From: Denitratimonas sp037478135
Lineage (GTDB): Bacteria > Pseudomonadota > Gammaproteobacteria > Xanthomonadales > Xanthomonadaceae
NCBI RefSeq assembly: GCF_037478135.1
Contig: NZ_JBBHDV010000004.1
Coordinates: forward strand, 62,001 to 126,000
DNA: 64,000 nucleotides
Direction: 5' to 3'
Each line of letters begins with the position of its first letter. Position 1 is the stretch's first letter. The notes beneath the pieces were generated by a model. It was not told the DNA's origin, ran no database searches, and saw only the letters and a list, made by a program, of their open reading frames with translations. The position numbers were made by a program, and so were the translations under genes. Below, piece by piece: positions 18,795-27,097 of the stretch.

Positions 18795-19952
18795 ATGACC
18801 ACCCACGACGATTCGGCGCCGGTGTTGTTCGAAGAACGCGGCGCTGCCGGCGGGCGCCGTATCGGCATCGCCACACTGAACGCGCCGCGCACCTTGAACG
18901 GTTTTTCGCTGCAAATGGCGCATCTGCTGGATGCGCAGTTGCAGCGCTGGGCCGAGGATGTCGGCATCGCGCTGGTGCTGCTGCAGGGCGCCGGGGAAAA
19001 AGCCTTCTGCGCCGGCGGCGATCTGCATTCGCTTTACCGCAGCATGCTCGAATACCGCGAAGCCGGGCAGCAGGACATCCGCGCCAACGCCTATGCCGGC
19101 GAGTTCTTCGAGGTCGAATACCGCCTCGACCATCGCATCCACACCTTCCCCAGGCCCGTGCTGTGCTGGGGGCATGGCATCGTCATGGGCGGTGGCATCG
19201 GGCTGATGTCCGGCGCCAGCCACCGGGTGGTCAGCGAGCGTTCCAAACTCGCATTTCCAGAAATCACCGTCGGCCTGTTTCCCGATGTCGGCGGCAGCTG
19301 GCTGCTGAACCGGGTACCGGACGGCGCCGGGCGCTTCCTCGCACTGACCGGCGCGATGCTGTCGCCGGCCGATGCGATCCATGCTGGTCTAGCCGATGTG
19401 CAGCTGCCCGAAGCCAGCCGCGCCGATGTGCTGGAAGCGCTGGAACGCACCGAATGGTCGGCCTCGTCGAAGGAAGCCGGCGCGCAGCTGGATGCGGTGC
19501 TGGCGAGCTTCGCACTCACGCCGGAACCCGGCCCGCTGCAACGCCACGCAGCGGCCATCGCCGCCGCCTGCGAAGGCGAGGTGCTGGAAGACATCGTGGC
19601 CGCGATCAGTGCCATGCCGTCGGCCGACGAACCCTGGCTGGCGACGGCGCAGGCCACGATGGCGGCGGGTGCGCCGGGTTCGCTGCGGCTCGGTTTCGAG
19701 CTGCAACGCCGCGCCGAGGGCATGTCGCTGGCCGAGGTGTTCCGGATGGAATACGTCGTGGCACTGCATTGCGCCGCGCACGGCGATTTCGCCGAGGGCA
19801 TCCGCGCACTGCTGATCGACAAGGACCGCACACCGCGCTGGAACCCGGCCGAACTGGCCCGGGCCGATGGCGAATGGGCCGCCACCTTCCTGCGTGAACC
19901 GGACTGGCCGGGCGGCACGCATCCGCTCGCCGATCTGGTTGATACACACTGA
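18795..19952 (+). CDS. 3-hydroxyisobutyryl-CoA hydrolase (enoyl-CoA hydratase family)
   Basis: 385 residues, longer than ordinary crotonases and matching HIBCH. The oxyanion-hole region FCAGGDLHSLY and HGIVMGGGIGLM are followed by FPEITVGLFPDVGGSW, where the Glu and Asp correspond to the catalytic pair of HIBCH. It releases free 3-hydroxyisobutyrate from its CoA ester. An enoyl-CoA hydratase acting on methacrylyl-CoA is not encoded separately in this operon; that step must be carried out elsewhere. Confidence 0.92.
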   Translation: MTTHDDSAPVLFEERGAAGGRRIGIATLNAPRTLNGFSLQMAHLLDAQLQRWAEDVGIALVLLQGAGEKAFCAGGDLHSLYRSMLEYREAGQQDIRANAYAGEFFEVEYRLDHRIHTFPRPVLCWGHGIVMGGGIGLMSGASHRVVSERSKLAFPEITVGLFPDVGGSWLLNRVPDGAGRFLALTGAMLSPADAIHAGLADVQLPEASRADVLEALERTEWSASSKEAGAQLDAVLASFALTPEPGPLQRHAAAIAAACEGEVLEDIVAAISAMPSADEPWLATAQATMAAGAPGSLRLGFELQRRAEGMSLAEVFRMEYVVALHCAAHGDFAEGIRALLIDKDRTPRWNPAELARADGEWAATFLREPDWPGGTHPLADLVDTH

Positions 19953-19990
19953 CTCATCCCACCTGAAACCTAGCCACGGGGAATACACAT

Positions 19991-20887
19991 ATGCAGCGCA
20001 TTGCATTTATCGGTCTGGGCAACATGGGCGGTCCGATGGCCGCGAATTTGGTCAAGGCCGGCTTCCAGGTCCAGGCCTTCGATCTTTCCGCCGCCGCACT
20101 GGAAACCGCGCGCGCCGCCGGTGTCGGTGTTGCCGCCAGCGCCATTGAAGCGGTGCGCGAGGCGCAGGTCGTGATCTCGATGCTGCCGGCCAGCCGCCAT
20201 GTCGAATCGCTGTATCTGGGCGATGCCGGGTTGATGACACAGATCCCGGCCGGGGCGCTGGTGATCGACTGCAGCACGATCGCACCGGCCTCGGCGCGCA
20301 AGGTGGCGCAGGCCGCTGCAGCACGCGGACTGGAGATGCTGGATGCCCCGGTTTCCGGTGGCACGGCAGGTGCCGCTGCCGCAACGCTGACCTTCATTGT
20401 CGGCGGTGACGCACAGGTGCTGGAACGTGCCCGCCCGGTGCTCTCGGCGATGGGCAAGAACATTTTCCACATGGGTGATGCCGGCGCCGGCCAGGTCGCC
20501 AAGCTGTGCAACAACATGGCGCTGGGCGTGATCATGGCAGCCACCGGTGAGGCGATTGCACTGGGTGTGGCGCACGGTCTGGATCCCAGCACGCTCTCCC
20601 AGATGATGGCGGTCAGTACCAGCCGCAGCTGGGCCACCGAGGTCTGCAATCCGTGGCCGGGTGTGCTGGAGAATGCGCCGGCTTCGCGCGGCTATACCGG
20701 CGGTTTCGGCAACGACCTGATGCTCAAGGATCTGGGCCTGGCAGCCGAAGCGGCCGTTGCCGTCGGCAGCGCGGTGCCGCTGGGCGAACTGGCCCGCAAT
20801 CTGTATTCGATGAACAGCAAGGCGGGCAATGGCGGACTGGATTTTTCCAGCGTCGTCAAAATGCTGGCCGATGTCGAAGCGGTGTGA
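19991..20887 (+). CDS. mmsB: 3-hydroxyisobutyrate dehydrogenase
   Basis: 298 residues. NAD-binding FIGLGNMGGPMAANLVKAGF, the substrate-binding DAPVSGGTAGA and the catalytic lysine in GAGQVAKLCNNM are intact. It oxidises 3-hydroxyisobutyrate to methylmalonate semialdehyde, the substrate of MmsA at the head of the operon. The last 125 bases (20763-20887) are repeated, with divergence, at 21724-21848 on the far side of the toxin-antitoxin pair. The present C-terminus may therefore have been exchanged during that event. Confidence 0.96.
   Translation: MQRIAFIGLGNMGGPMAANLVKAGFQVQAFDLSAAALETARAAGVGVAASAIEAVREAQVVISMLPASRHVESLYLGDAGLMTQIPAGALVIDCSTIAPASARKVAQAAAARGLEMLDAPVSGGTAGAAAATLTFIVGGDAQVLERARPVLSAMGKNIFHMGDAGAGQVAKLCNNMALGVIMAATGEAIALGVAHGLDPSTLSQMMAVSTSRSWATEVCNPWPGVLENAPASRGYTGGFGNDLMLKDLGLAAEAAVAVGSAVPLGELARNLYSMNSKAGNGGLDFSSVVKMLADVEAV
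20763..20887 (+). repeat. mmsB 3' end, first copy of a 125-base direct repeat
   Basis: It aligns without gaps to 21724-21848 at an offset of 961 bases. The first 60 bases differ at a single position (A/G); the remainder is clearly diverged but keeps frame and stop codon. Both copies end at the TGA of the mmsB frame. Confidence 0.9.
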
Positions 20888-21038
20888 GGACGGCTTCAGT
20901 CTGATGCCGTGCAGCCCGATGACCGGGCTGCCATCGGAATGGCAGTGCGCGGCCGCCATGCACGAAGTGGTGTGGCTGGGAAGGTCGGCTTTCGGCACAG
21001 CTTGGGGATCGGCTGATGCCTCGGCGCCGGGAGATGTG

Positions 21039-21078
21039 TATTCTTACCGAACGCAGGTCGATGTCCGCGAGGTAAGAA
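21039..21078 (+). promoter_or_regulatory. Putative autoregulatory operator and promoter of the toxin-antitoxin pair
   Basis: TTCTTACC (21041-21048) and GGTAAGAA (21071-21078) form a perfect 8-bp inverted repeat with a 22-base spacer. The distal arm directly touches the antitoxin ATG and overlaps its ribosome binding site GAGG. TATTCT (21039-21044), a possible -10 box, overlaps the first arm. This layout fits antitoxin-mediated autorepression. Confidence 0.6.
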
Positions 21079-21291
21079 ATGAGCGTCACCGCCACCTTGT
21101 CCAGCAAGTTCCAGATTTCCATCCCCAAGGCCGTGCGCGACGAGCAGCACTGGCAGGCCGGGCAGGAGTTCGTGTTCATACCCAAGGGCAAGGGTGTGCT
21201 GGTAATGCCGGTGCCCGAACTGGACGACTTGGCCGGCATTGCCAAGGGAGCACGCAAGGAAGGCTACCGCGACCGCGAGGACCGCTATTGA
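21079..21291 (+). CDS. AbrB/MazE-SpoVT-type antitoxin
   Basis: 70 residues. The N-terminus MSVTATLSSKFQISIPKAVR is the swapped-hairpin AbrB DNA-binding fold seen in VapB and MazE antitoxins. The C-terminus (LDDLAGIAKGARKEGYRDRE) is the charged toxin-binding tail. Its TGA overlaps the toxin ATG by one base (TGATG), the normal coupling of these pairs. It is expected to neutralise the PIN toxin and bind the inverted repeat just upstream. Confidence 0.9.
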   Translation: MSVTATLSSKFQISIPKAVRDEQHWQAGQEFVFIPKGKGVLVMPVPELDDLAGIAKGARKEGYRDREDRY

Positions 21292-21680
21292 TGACGGCTG
21301 CATTGCGCGTGGTCGATACCTCGGCCTGGATCGAATGGCTCATCGGCAGCGCGCTCGGGCAGCAGCTCGGTCCGCAATTTCCGGACAAGCCGCAATGTGT
21401 GGTGCCGACCATCGTGCAACTGGAGCTGTCCAAATGGCTGGTGCGTGAAGTCGGCGAAGAGCAGGCCGACCAGATGATCGCCTACACCCAGAAATGCGTG
21501 GTGGTGCCGCTGGCCACTGGCATCGCGCTGCTGGCCGCCGATCTGCACCGTGCACACAAACTGGCAACCGCCGACGCCATCGTCTATGCCACAGCAAGGC
21601 ATCAGGAAGCGGAGCTGTTGACCTGCGATGCCCACTTCGAAGGCTTGCCCGGCGTCGTGCTGTTCCCGAAGGGTGCCTGA
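21291..21680 (+). CDS. PIN-domain ribonuclease toxin, VapC type
   Basis: 129 residues. All four acidic positions expected of a PIN nuclease are present: Asp9 in VVDTSAWIEW, Glu45 in VQLELSKWL, Asp95 in LATADAIVYATA and Asp113 in LTCDAHF. It should therefore be an active Mg-dependent RNase that cuts RNA when not bound by the antitoxin. It is translationally coupled to the antitoxin. Immediately behind it lies the duplicated mmsB tail. Confidence 0.9.
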   Translation: MTAALRVVDTSAWIEWLIGSALGQQLGPQFPDKPQCVVPTIVQLELSKWLVREVGEEQADQMIAYTQKCVVVPLATGIALLAADLHRAHKLATADAIVYATARHQEAELLTCDAHFEGLPGVVLFPKGA

Positions 21681-21723
21681 TCTGTACCGGTGCGCTGTCA
21701 CCGATATGGCGGCGATATCGGTA

Positions 21724-21848
21724 TCGGCAGCGCGGTGCCGCTGGGCGAGCTGGCCCGCAATCTGTATTCGATGAACAGCAAGGTGGGTAACGGCTGGCTG
21801 GATTTTTCCAGTGTTGTCAAGTTGTTGACCAATACTCCTGAAGTCTGA
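21724..21848 (+). pseudogene. Detached 3' fragment of a second mmsB copy
   Basis: In frame it reads AVPLGELARNLYSMNSKVGN and continues to a stop at the same place as mmsB; the last residues (KLLTNTPEV against KMLADVEAV) differ. No start codon or upstream part of mmsB is attached. Many differences are synonymous or conservative, so this copy evolved under protein-level selection before it was cut off. It most likely comes from a different mmsB allele. Confidence 0.85.
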
Positions 21849-21959
21849 CTGAGGTTCGCGCCGGCGTTTCCTGCGCCGGGGTGCCATGCCTTGCGGCCCA
21901 TTGCGGCGGCATCCGGATGCACTAGGCTGGCGCTTCCGCCACCGCCAAGGAGAATCCGG

Positions 21960-24434
21960 ATGCCCGTTTGCCGCGTACTTGCCGCCAGCGTGCTGCTGTT
22001 CGCTGCCGGTCATGCCCAGGCCCAGTACCAGCAGCCGCCCGAGCCGCTGCTGGGTGTGATGCGTGCGCCACTGCTGCCGCAGCCGCAACTGGATCCGACC
22101 GGCACCACGCTGCTGCTGGTGCAGCAGGGCCAATACCCGTCGATCGAGCGCGTCGCCGAGCCGTATCTGGCGCTGGCCGGGGTGCGGATCGAACCACGCG
22201 CCCACACCCGCCATGACATGTCCAGCGGCTACGGCATCCGCGCCTGCCTGGAAGGCTTCAGTCTTGTGGACGTGGCCAGCCGCCGCGAAACCCCGGTGAA
22301 GCTGCCCGAAGGCGCCTGTCCGGGCATGGCCAGCTGGTCGCCGGATGGCCGTCATTTCGCCTTCAGCAACACCACCGACAGCAGCGTCGAGTTGTGGCTG
22401 GGCGAGGCCGCCAGCGGCAAGGCCTGGCGCATCGACGGCGTGCATCTGAATACGATCCTGGGCAGCGAACTGCAATGGCTTGGTGCGCAGCAGGCCTTGC
22501 TGGTCAAGGAAGTGCCGGCCGAACGCGGTCCGGCGCCGGTCAAGTCGGCGGTGCCGCCGGGCCCGGACATCAAGGACGCAACCGAAGGCGGCGGCGAGAG
22601 CAGCACCTACGAGGCACGCGACACGCTCGGCAGCCCGGAGGACGAGGATCTGTTCGACTACTACGCCCGCGCCCGGCTGGTGCGGGTCGATGTGGCCGAT
22701 GGCAAGCTCACCCGCATCGGCGAAGCAGCGGTGATCGGCGATGTCGATGCCGCACCGGATGGCCGCCATGTGCTGGTGGAAACGCTGAAGCGTCCGTATT
22801 CCTATGTCACCACCTGGGGCCGTTTCGCACGCGATGTCGCGGTGCTGGATCTGTACAGTGGCAAGTCGCAGCTGATCGCTTCGCTGCCGAAGGCCGAGAG
22901 CGTGCCGGTGCGCGGTGTGCCGACCGGGCCGCGTGGCCACAGCTGGCGTGCGAACGAGCCGGCCACGCTGCTGTTCGCCGAAGCGCTGGACGGCGGCGAC
23001 TGGAAGAACGATGTGCCGCAGCGTGATCGCGTGCTGATGTGGCGCGCACCGTTCGAGGGCCAGCCGCAGGAGATCGCGCGCACCGCGCAGCGCTATGCCG
23101 GGTTGTCGTGGTTCGAGCAGGGCTCGCAGGCGCTGTTGGCGCAGTTCGATGCGAACCGGCGCTGGTACACCGTCTCGCTGGTCGACGTGGAAAATCCGGA
23201 AGCGCCGGCGCGCGTGTTGTGGGATCTGTCGCTGGACGAACGCTACGCGCACCCGGGCAATCCGATGATGCGCCGATTGCCCAACGGCGCGGCGGTACTG
23301 CGTGAACACGACGGCGCGCTGTTCCTCAGCGGCGCCGGCGCCTCGCCGGCCGGCGATCGCCCATTTCTCGACCGCTACGAGCTGGCCAGTGGTCAGACCC
23401 AACGCCTGTTCCGCAGCGCTGCGGATGCCTACGAGCGCGTGTTCGGGTTCGCGGGTGAACCCTCGCGCCTGCTGACCTGGCACGAATCGCCCAGCAGCCC
23501 GCCGAACGCCTTCGTACGGCAGATCGGCGAAGCGCTGGCCGATGTGGCTGAAGGTGAGGCCGCGTTCGCCTCGCAGGCCATCGCGGTGACGCAGTTCCCG
23601 GATCCGACGCCGCTGGTGCGGCAGATCGAAAAGCGTCTGGTCACGTACACCCGTGAGGACGGTGTGGCGCTGTCGTTCACGCTCTACACCCCGCCCGGTT
23701 ACCAGGAAGGCACGCGCGTGCCGGCGATTCTGTACGCCTACCCGATGGATTACGCCGATCCGTCACAGGCCGGGCAGGTGCGCGGGTCCGAACAGACCTT
23801 CACCCGCCTGTCGAACTACCGCCTGCTGCTGCTGGCCGGCTACGCGATCATCGACAACGCGGCGTTCCCGATTGTCGGTGATCCGCAGAACGCCTATGAC
23901 ACCTATCTGGAACAGCTGGTGGCCAACGCCGACGCGGCGGTCGCCAAGGCGGTGGAAACCGGCGTGGTCGATCCGGAGCGCATCGGTGTCACCGGCCACA
24001 GCCACGGCGCGCTGATGGCCGCCAATCTGCTGGCCCATACCGACCTGTTCCGCGCTGGAGTGGCCAGTGCCGGTGGCTACAACAAGACGCTGACGCCGTT
24101 CGGCTTCCAGAACGAGCGCCGTTCCTTCTGGAAGGCGCCCCAGGCCTACGACCAGAGTTCGGCCTTCTTCCACGCCGACAAGATCAACGAGCCGATTCTG
24201 ATCGTGCATGGCAGCGATGATGCCAATCCCGGCACCGAGCCGACCCAGTCACCACGGCTGTTCCAGGCGGTGCGCGGACATGGCGGCACTGCGCGTCTGG
24301 TGATGCTGCCGCATGAGCCGCACTGGTTCGCCGCGCGCGAATCCAATGAGCATTTCGTGGCCGAAATGCTGGACTGGTTCAACCGCTATGTGAAGAACGC
24401 TCCGCCACGCGAATCTGCCGCCAACACAGACTGA
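21960..24434 (+). CDS. Secreted S9-family (prolyl oligopeptidase-like) serine peptidase
   Basis: 824 residues; ATG 21960 has AAGGAG eight bases upstream and gives a signal peptide ending near GHAQA. A long N-terminal beta-propeller-like region (about 40-600) precedes an alpha/beta-hydrolase domain. Catalytic residues: Ser about 681 in GHSHGALMA, Asp about 752 in HGSDDANPG, His about 787 in LPHEPHWF. The overall pattern, including DYADPSQAGQVRGSEQ, resembles the glutamyl-endopeptidase-like S9 branch rather than classical prolyl oligopeptidase. It probably works in the periplasm on peptides. It begins 111 bases after the mmsB fragment. Confidence 0.88.
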   Translation: MPVCRVLAASVLLFAAGHAQAQYQQPPEPLLGVMRAPLLPQPQLDPTGTTLLLVQQGQYPSIERVAEPYLALAGVRIEPRAHTRHDMSSGYGIRACLEGFSLVDVASRRETPVKLPEGACPGMASWSPDGRHFAFSNTTDSSVELWLGEAASGKAWRIDGVHLNTILGSELQWLGAQQALLVKEVPAERGPAPVKSAVPPGPDIKDATEGGGESSTYEARDTLGSPEDEDLFDYYARARLVRVDVADGKLTRIGEAAVIGDVDAAPDGRHVLVETLKRPYSYVTTWGRFARDVAVLDLYSGKSQLIASLPKAESVPVRGVPTGPRGHSWRANEPATLLFAEALDGGDWKNDVPQRDRVLMWRAPFEGQPQEIARTAQRYAGLSWFEQGSQALLAQFDANRRWYTVSLVDVENPEAPARVLWDLSLDERYAHPGNPMMRRLPNGAAVLREHDGALFLSGAGASPAGDRPFLDRYELASGQTQRLFRSAADAYERVFGFAGEPSRLLTWHESPSSPPNAFVRQIGEALADVAEGEAAFASQAIAVTQFPDPTPLVRQIEKRLVTYTREDGVALSFTLYTPPGYQEGTRVPAILYAYPMDYADPSQAGQVRGSEQTFTRLSNYRLLLLAGYAIIDNAAFPIVGDPQNAYDTYLEQLVANADAAVAKAVETGVVDPERIGVTGHSHGALMAANLLAHTDLFRAGVASAGGYNKTLTPFGFQNERRSFWKAPQAYDQSSAFFHADKINEPILIVHGSDDANPGTEPTQSPRLFQAVRGHGGTARLVMLPHEPHWFAARESNEHFVAEMLDWFNRYVKNAPPRESAANTD

Positions 24435-24442
24435 AGCACCGG

Positions 24443-24474
24443 CGCCCGCGATGCGCGGATGCGCGTCGCGGGCG
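24443..24474. repeat. 9-bp hairpin after the S9 peptidase gene
   Basis: CGCCCGCGA (24443-24451) pairs with TCGCGGGCG (24466-24474). No T-run follows, so it is terminator-like at best. Confidence 0.45.
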
Positions 24475-24564
24475 TCCCATCGCTTGTTCCCTGCGTGATC
24501 TATGAGCCGGTTTTCCGCGTTTCTGCGCCTTCAGCAGAAGGCCCAGACGAAAGGCGGTCGCGGT

Positions 24565-25983
24565 ATGAAGCGGAAATATCCAGGTTCAGCCCGGGGGCGG
24601 GCAATGATGTTGACGATGATGCTGTCGACGACAACGGCGCCAGCCACCCATGCGCAGATGCTGTTCGCGCCGCAGGTCAATGGCGATGTCAACGCGGTGA
24701 TCGTGGCGCCTGGAGGCAGGATCCTGATCGGCGGGGAGTTCTCCAGCGTCAACGGCCAGTCACGCGGCGGGCTGGCGCGGCTGCATGCCGATGGCGGTCT
24801 GGATGCGGATTTTTTGCCGCCGGTGTTCTCCGGCCGCGTCGATGCGCTTGGCCTGACGCCCGACGGCGGCATCCTGGTGGGCGGGGATTTCGAAACGGTT
24901 GGCGGCCCCACACGATGGCATCTGGTGCGGCTGCACGACGATGGCAGCGTGGACAGCGATTTCCAGGCCGATCTGGATGACGGCGTACGCCGTCTGGCGG
25001 TGCAGCCGGACGGCAAGGTGCTGGTCGCCGGGCGCTTTGACCAGGTCGATGGCAGTGCACGGCGTTTTCTGGCGCGGCTCAGCGACGATGGCGGTCTCGA
25101 TGCGGGGTTTGCCGATCCGCAACTGGAGGGTGAGGTGGAAGCCATCGTGCTGCAGCCCGATGGCCGGATCCTGATCGGTGGCTGGTTCGATGAGGTGCAC
25201 GGCCAGCCGCGAGCAGCCGTCGCACGCTTGACCAGCAACGGCGGGCTGGACACGGGATTTGCCGATCCTCAGATCCTCGGCCAGGTCGAAACCCTGGCCC
25301 TGCAGGCCGACGGCAGGATTCTGGTCGGCGGTGCTTTCGGCGAAGTCGGCGACGCGGTCCGGCCCTACATCGCGCGCTTGAACATCAATGGCAGCCTCGA
25401 CCAGGGCTTTGTCGATGCCGGCCTGCGTTACGGCGGCAAGGTGCGACAGATCCGGCCACTGCTGGATGGCCGCATCGTGGTTTCCGGTGACTGGAGCTGG
25501 GTCGGGAATGCATCCGGCAGCGCACGGGTCGCGGTGCTGTTTGAGAACGGCCTGCGCGATACCGGTGTTCCCGAGATGCTGATGGACAGTTACGCCATGG
25601 CGCTGGCGATGGAGGCCGGCGGGCGGATGCTGGTCGGTGGCTTCTTCAATCTGCCGCGTCCCAACCTGTTCGCGATCCAGCCGCCTGCAGCTGCCAGCCA
25701 GGACGAACTGGAGGCCAGCGGCAGCACCGTAACATGGTGGCGCAGCGGATACGTACCGTTGCTGGCCTCCACGCCGGTACTGGAAGCGTCGGATGACGGC
25801 ATTGACTTCGTCCCCGTCGGCGCGATGGACGCGGTGGCGCATGGTTGGCAACTCGGTGGTTATTCACCGCCAGGTGGCGCGGCTGCACAGCATTTGCGGG
25901 CGCGCGCCATGCTGGAGGATGGCGGCATGGTGGAGGTGCGCTGGCTGGCGTCGCTGCGGATCTTCGGAAACGGCTTTGAATAG
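24565..25983 (+). CDS. Secreted delta-60-repeat (beta-propeller-like) protein
   Basis: 472 residues from the ATG at 24565 (AAAGG upstream); 24502 and 24604 are alternative starts. A signal peptide ends near ATHAQ. Five clear and two degenerate repeats of about 42-45 residues follow, each with a PDGRILIGG-type strand, a variable loop, and ARL..DGGLD.GF. This is the delta-60 repeat family, thought to form propellers. No enzymatic motif is seen. The protein ends in IFGNGFE, a tail I recall on other exported proteins of Xanthomonadales, possibly a sorting or attachment signal. Function unknown. Confidence 0.8.
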   Translation: MKRKYPGSARGRAMMLTMMLSTTTAPATHAQMLFAPQVNGDVNAVIVAPGGRILIGGEFSSVNGQSRGGLARLHADGGLDADFLPPVFSGRVDALGLTPDGGILVGGDFETVGGPTRWHLVRLHDDGSVDSDFQADLDDGVRRLAVQPDGKVLVAGRFDQVDGSARRFLARLSDDGGLDAGFADPQLEGEVEAIVLQPDGRILIGGWFDEVHGQPRAAVARLTSNGGLDTGFADPQILGQVETLALQADGRILVGGAFGEVGDAVRPYIARLNINGSLDQGFVDAGLRYGGKVRQIRPLLDGRIVVSGDWSWVGNASGSARVAVLFENGLRDTGVPEMLMDSYAMALAMEAGGRMLVGGFFNLPRPNLFAIQPPAAASQDELEASGSTVTWWRSGYVPLLASTPVLEASDDGIDFVPVGAMDAVAHGWQLGGYSPPGGAAAQHLRARAMLEDGGMVEVRWLASLRIFGNGFE

Positions 25984-26001
25984 CCGGGGCGGCTGGCTGT
26001 T

Positions 26002-26730
26002 TCAGGCGGCTGGCGGGGTGTTGCCGTCGGCGGTGGCTGTGGTCGCGGCTTCATCCGGCGTGGTCGCCGCGTTGCGATCGGCGCTGCGCGTGAACGGGAT
26101 GGTTTCCGGGCTGACCGCACCGCCGGAGATGATGAAGCTCATCGCCTGATCGACGCTCCAGTCGGTTGGTGTGAGGCTTTCCACCGGCACCACCTCCAGA
26201 TAGCCGGAGGTCGGATTCGGTGTAGTCGGCACGTAGACGGCAGCCAGTTCGCGCTCGCTGCCTTCCTCGCGCAGTACGCGGGTGACGAAGCCGATGACCT
26301 TCATGTCGCGGTGCGGGAAGTCGATCAGCACCACGCGCTGCGCGCCTTCCGGCTGGGTTTGCAGTATGTCGATCAGCTTGCGCACCGCGCCGTAGACCAG
26401 ATTGGCCAACGGCACGCGCTGGATGCCGGCTTCGAACCAGCGCAGCAGGCGTTGCCCGAGCACGCGATGCGCCATCACGCCCACGCCGATGATCACCGCC
26501 AAGGTGGCGATCAGCGCCAGCGCGGTCTGCACCCACGGTGCGCCGAGCCAGCCCAGCGTCAGCGGAAACTGGTTGGCCAGCCTGGCCAGCAGCGGCGTGA
26601 TCCAGGGCCGGCTGATGTCCGACAGCAGCACGAACACGAAGCGGAACACGATCACGGTGAGCCACAGCGGCAGCAGCGTGATCAGGCCGGACAGGAAGTA
26701 ACGTTGCAGGGAAGGGCGGTGCGATGCCAT
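26002..26730 (-). CDS. DUF502-family membrane protein
   Basis: 242 residues. Two strong membrane helices (about 10-35 and 62-90) are followed by the cytoplasmic DUF502 signature, including RVPLANLVYGAVRKL, RVVLIDFPHRDMKVIGFVT and YVPTTPNPTSGYLEVV. The C-terminus is a disordered Ala/Thr-rich tail. The family is widespread in Proteobacteria, in many cases without known function. It is convergent with the delta-60 gene, with only 18 bases between the stops. Confidence 0.88.
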   Translation of the reverse strand: MASHRPSLQRYFLSGLITLLPLWLTVIVFRFVFVLLSDISRPWITPLLARLANQFPLTLGWLGAPWVQTALALIATLAVIIGVGVMAHRVLGQRLLRWFEAGIQRVPLANLVYGAVRKLIDILQTQPEGAQRVVLIDFPHRDMKVIGFVTRVLREEGSERELAAVYVPTTPNPTSGYLEVVPVESLTPTDWSVDQAMSFIISGGAVSPETIPFTRSADRNAATTPDEAATTATADGNTPPAA

Positions 26731-26922
26731 GTGCGGATTCTACGCAGTTCCGGCGGGCAATCCGATCCCGTCTTGCAGGCTGCGTTTTTCGATCACGATT
26801 GTGCTGTTGTAGAGGAAATGTGCGCATGTGGATTGCAAAATTCGCCATCTATAAAGGGAAAACGGCAGAAAATTGCACGCGACGGTTCCAACTGCCATCC
26901 GCCTGTGGTATTGATGTTCGCC

Positions 26923-27006
26923 ATGCACACCGTCGCCCGCCGCTATTGGTACTTTTTCTATCGCCTGCACAAGCCGCTGGCGCTGCGTGGTGTGTGCGCG
27001 TCCTGA
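26923..27006 (+). CDS. Aromatic leader peptide of the DAHP synthase gene
   Basis: 27 codons from ATG 26923 (30 if the in-frame ATG at 26914 is used). The peptide contains six aromatic residues in a row, Tyr-Trp-Tyr-Phe-Phe-Tyr, encoded at 26944-26961, and ends with TGA at 27004-27006. An intrinsic terminator starts 25 bases after the stop, and the DAHP synthase gene follows. This is the arrangement of a translated attenuator leader that senses Phe, Tyr and Trp tRNA charging. The ribosome binding site is weak by eye. No protein function of the peptide itself is implied. Confidence 0.8.
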   Translation: MHTVARRYWYFFYRLHKPLALRGVCAS

Positions 27007-27041
27007 CAAGACCGCAAACAAGAATCCCCAAAGCCGCCAGC
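26976..27041 (+). promoter_or_regulatory. Candidate antiterminator pairing in the DAHP synthase leader
   Basis: GCTGGCG (26976-26982), inside the leader ORF just past the aromatic codons, is complementary to CGCCAGC (27035-27041), the left arm and loop of the terminator. A ribosome stalled on the aromatic codons would leave the first segment free to pair and prevent the terminator. A ribosome reaching the stop would cover it. A third possible helix joins CACACC (26926-26931) with GGTGTG (26989-26994). Only 7 pairs support the antiterminator, so this part is tentative. Confidence 0.5.
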
Positions 27042-27057
27042 CCCTGGCGGCTTTTTT
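27031..27057 (+). terminator. Leader (attenuator) terminator ahead of DAHP synthase
   Basis: AAGCCGCCAG (27031-27040), three-base loop CCC, CTGGCGGCTT (27044-27053) and a six-T run (27052-27057). It lies upstream of the structural gene rather than after one, which marks it as regulatory. Confidence 0.93.
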
Positions 27058-27097
27058 GTTGCCGCCAGCCTGGCACCCACCCCAGGAGCAACCAGAA

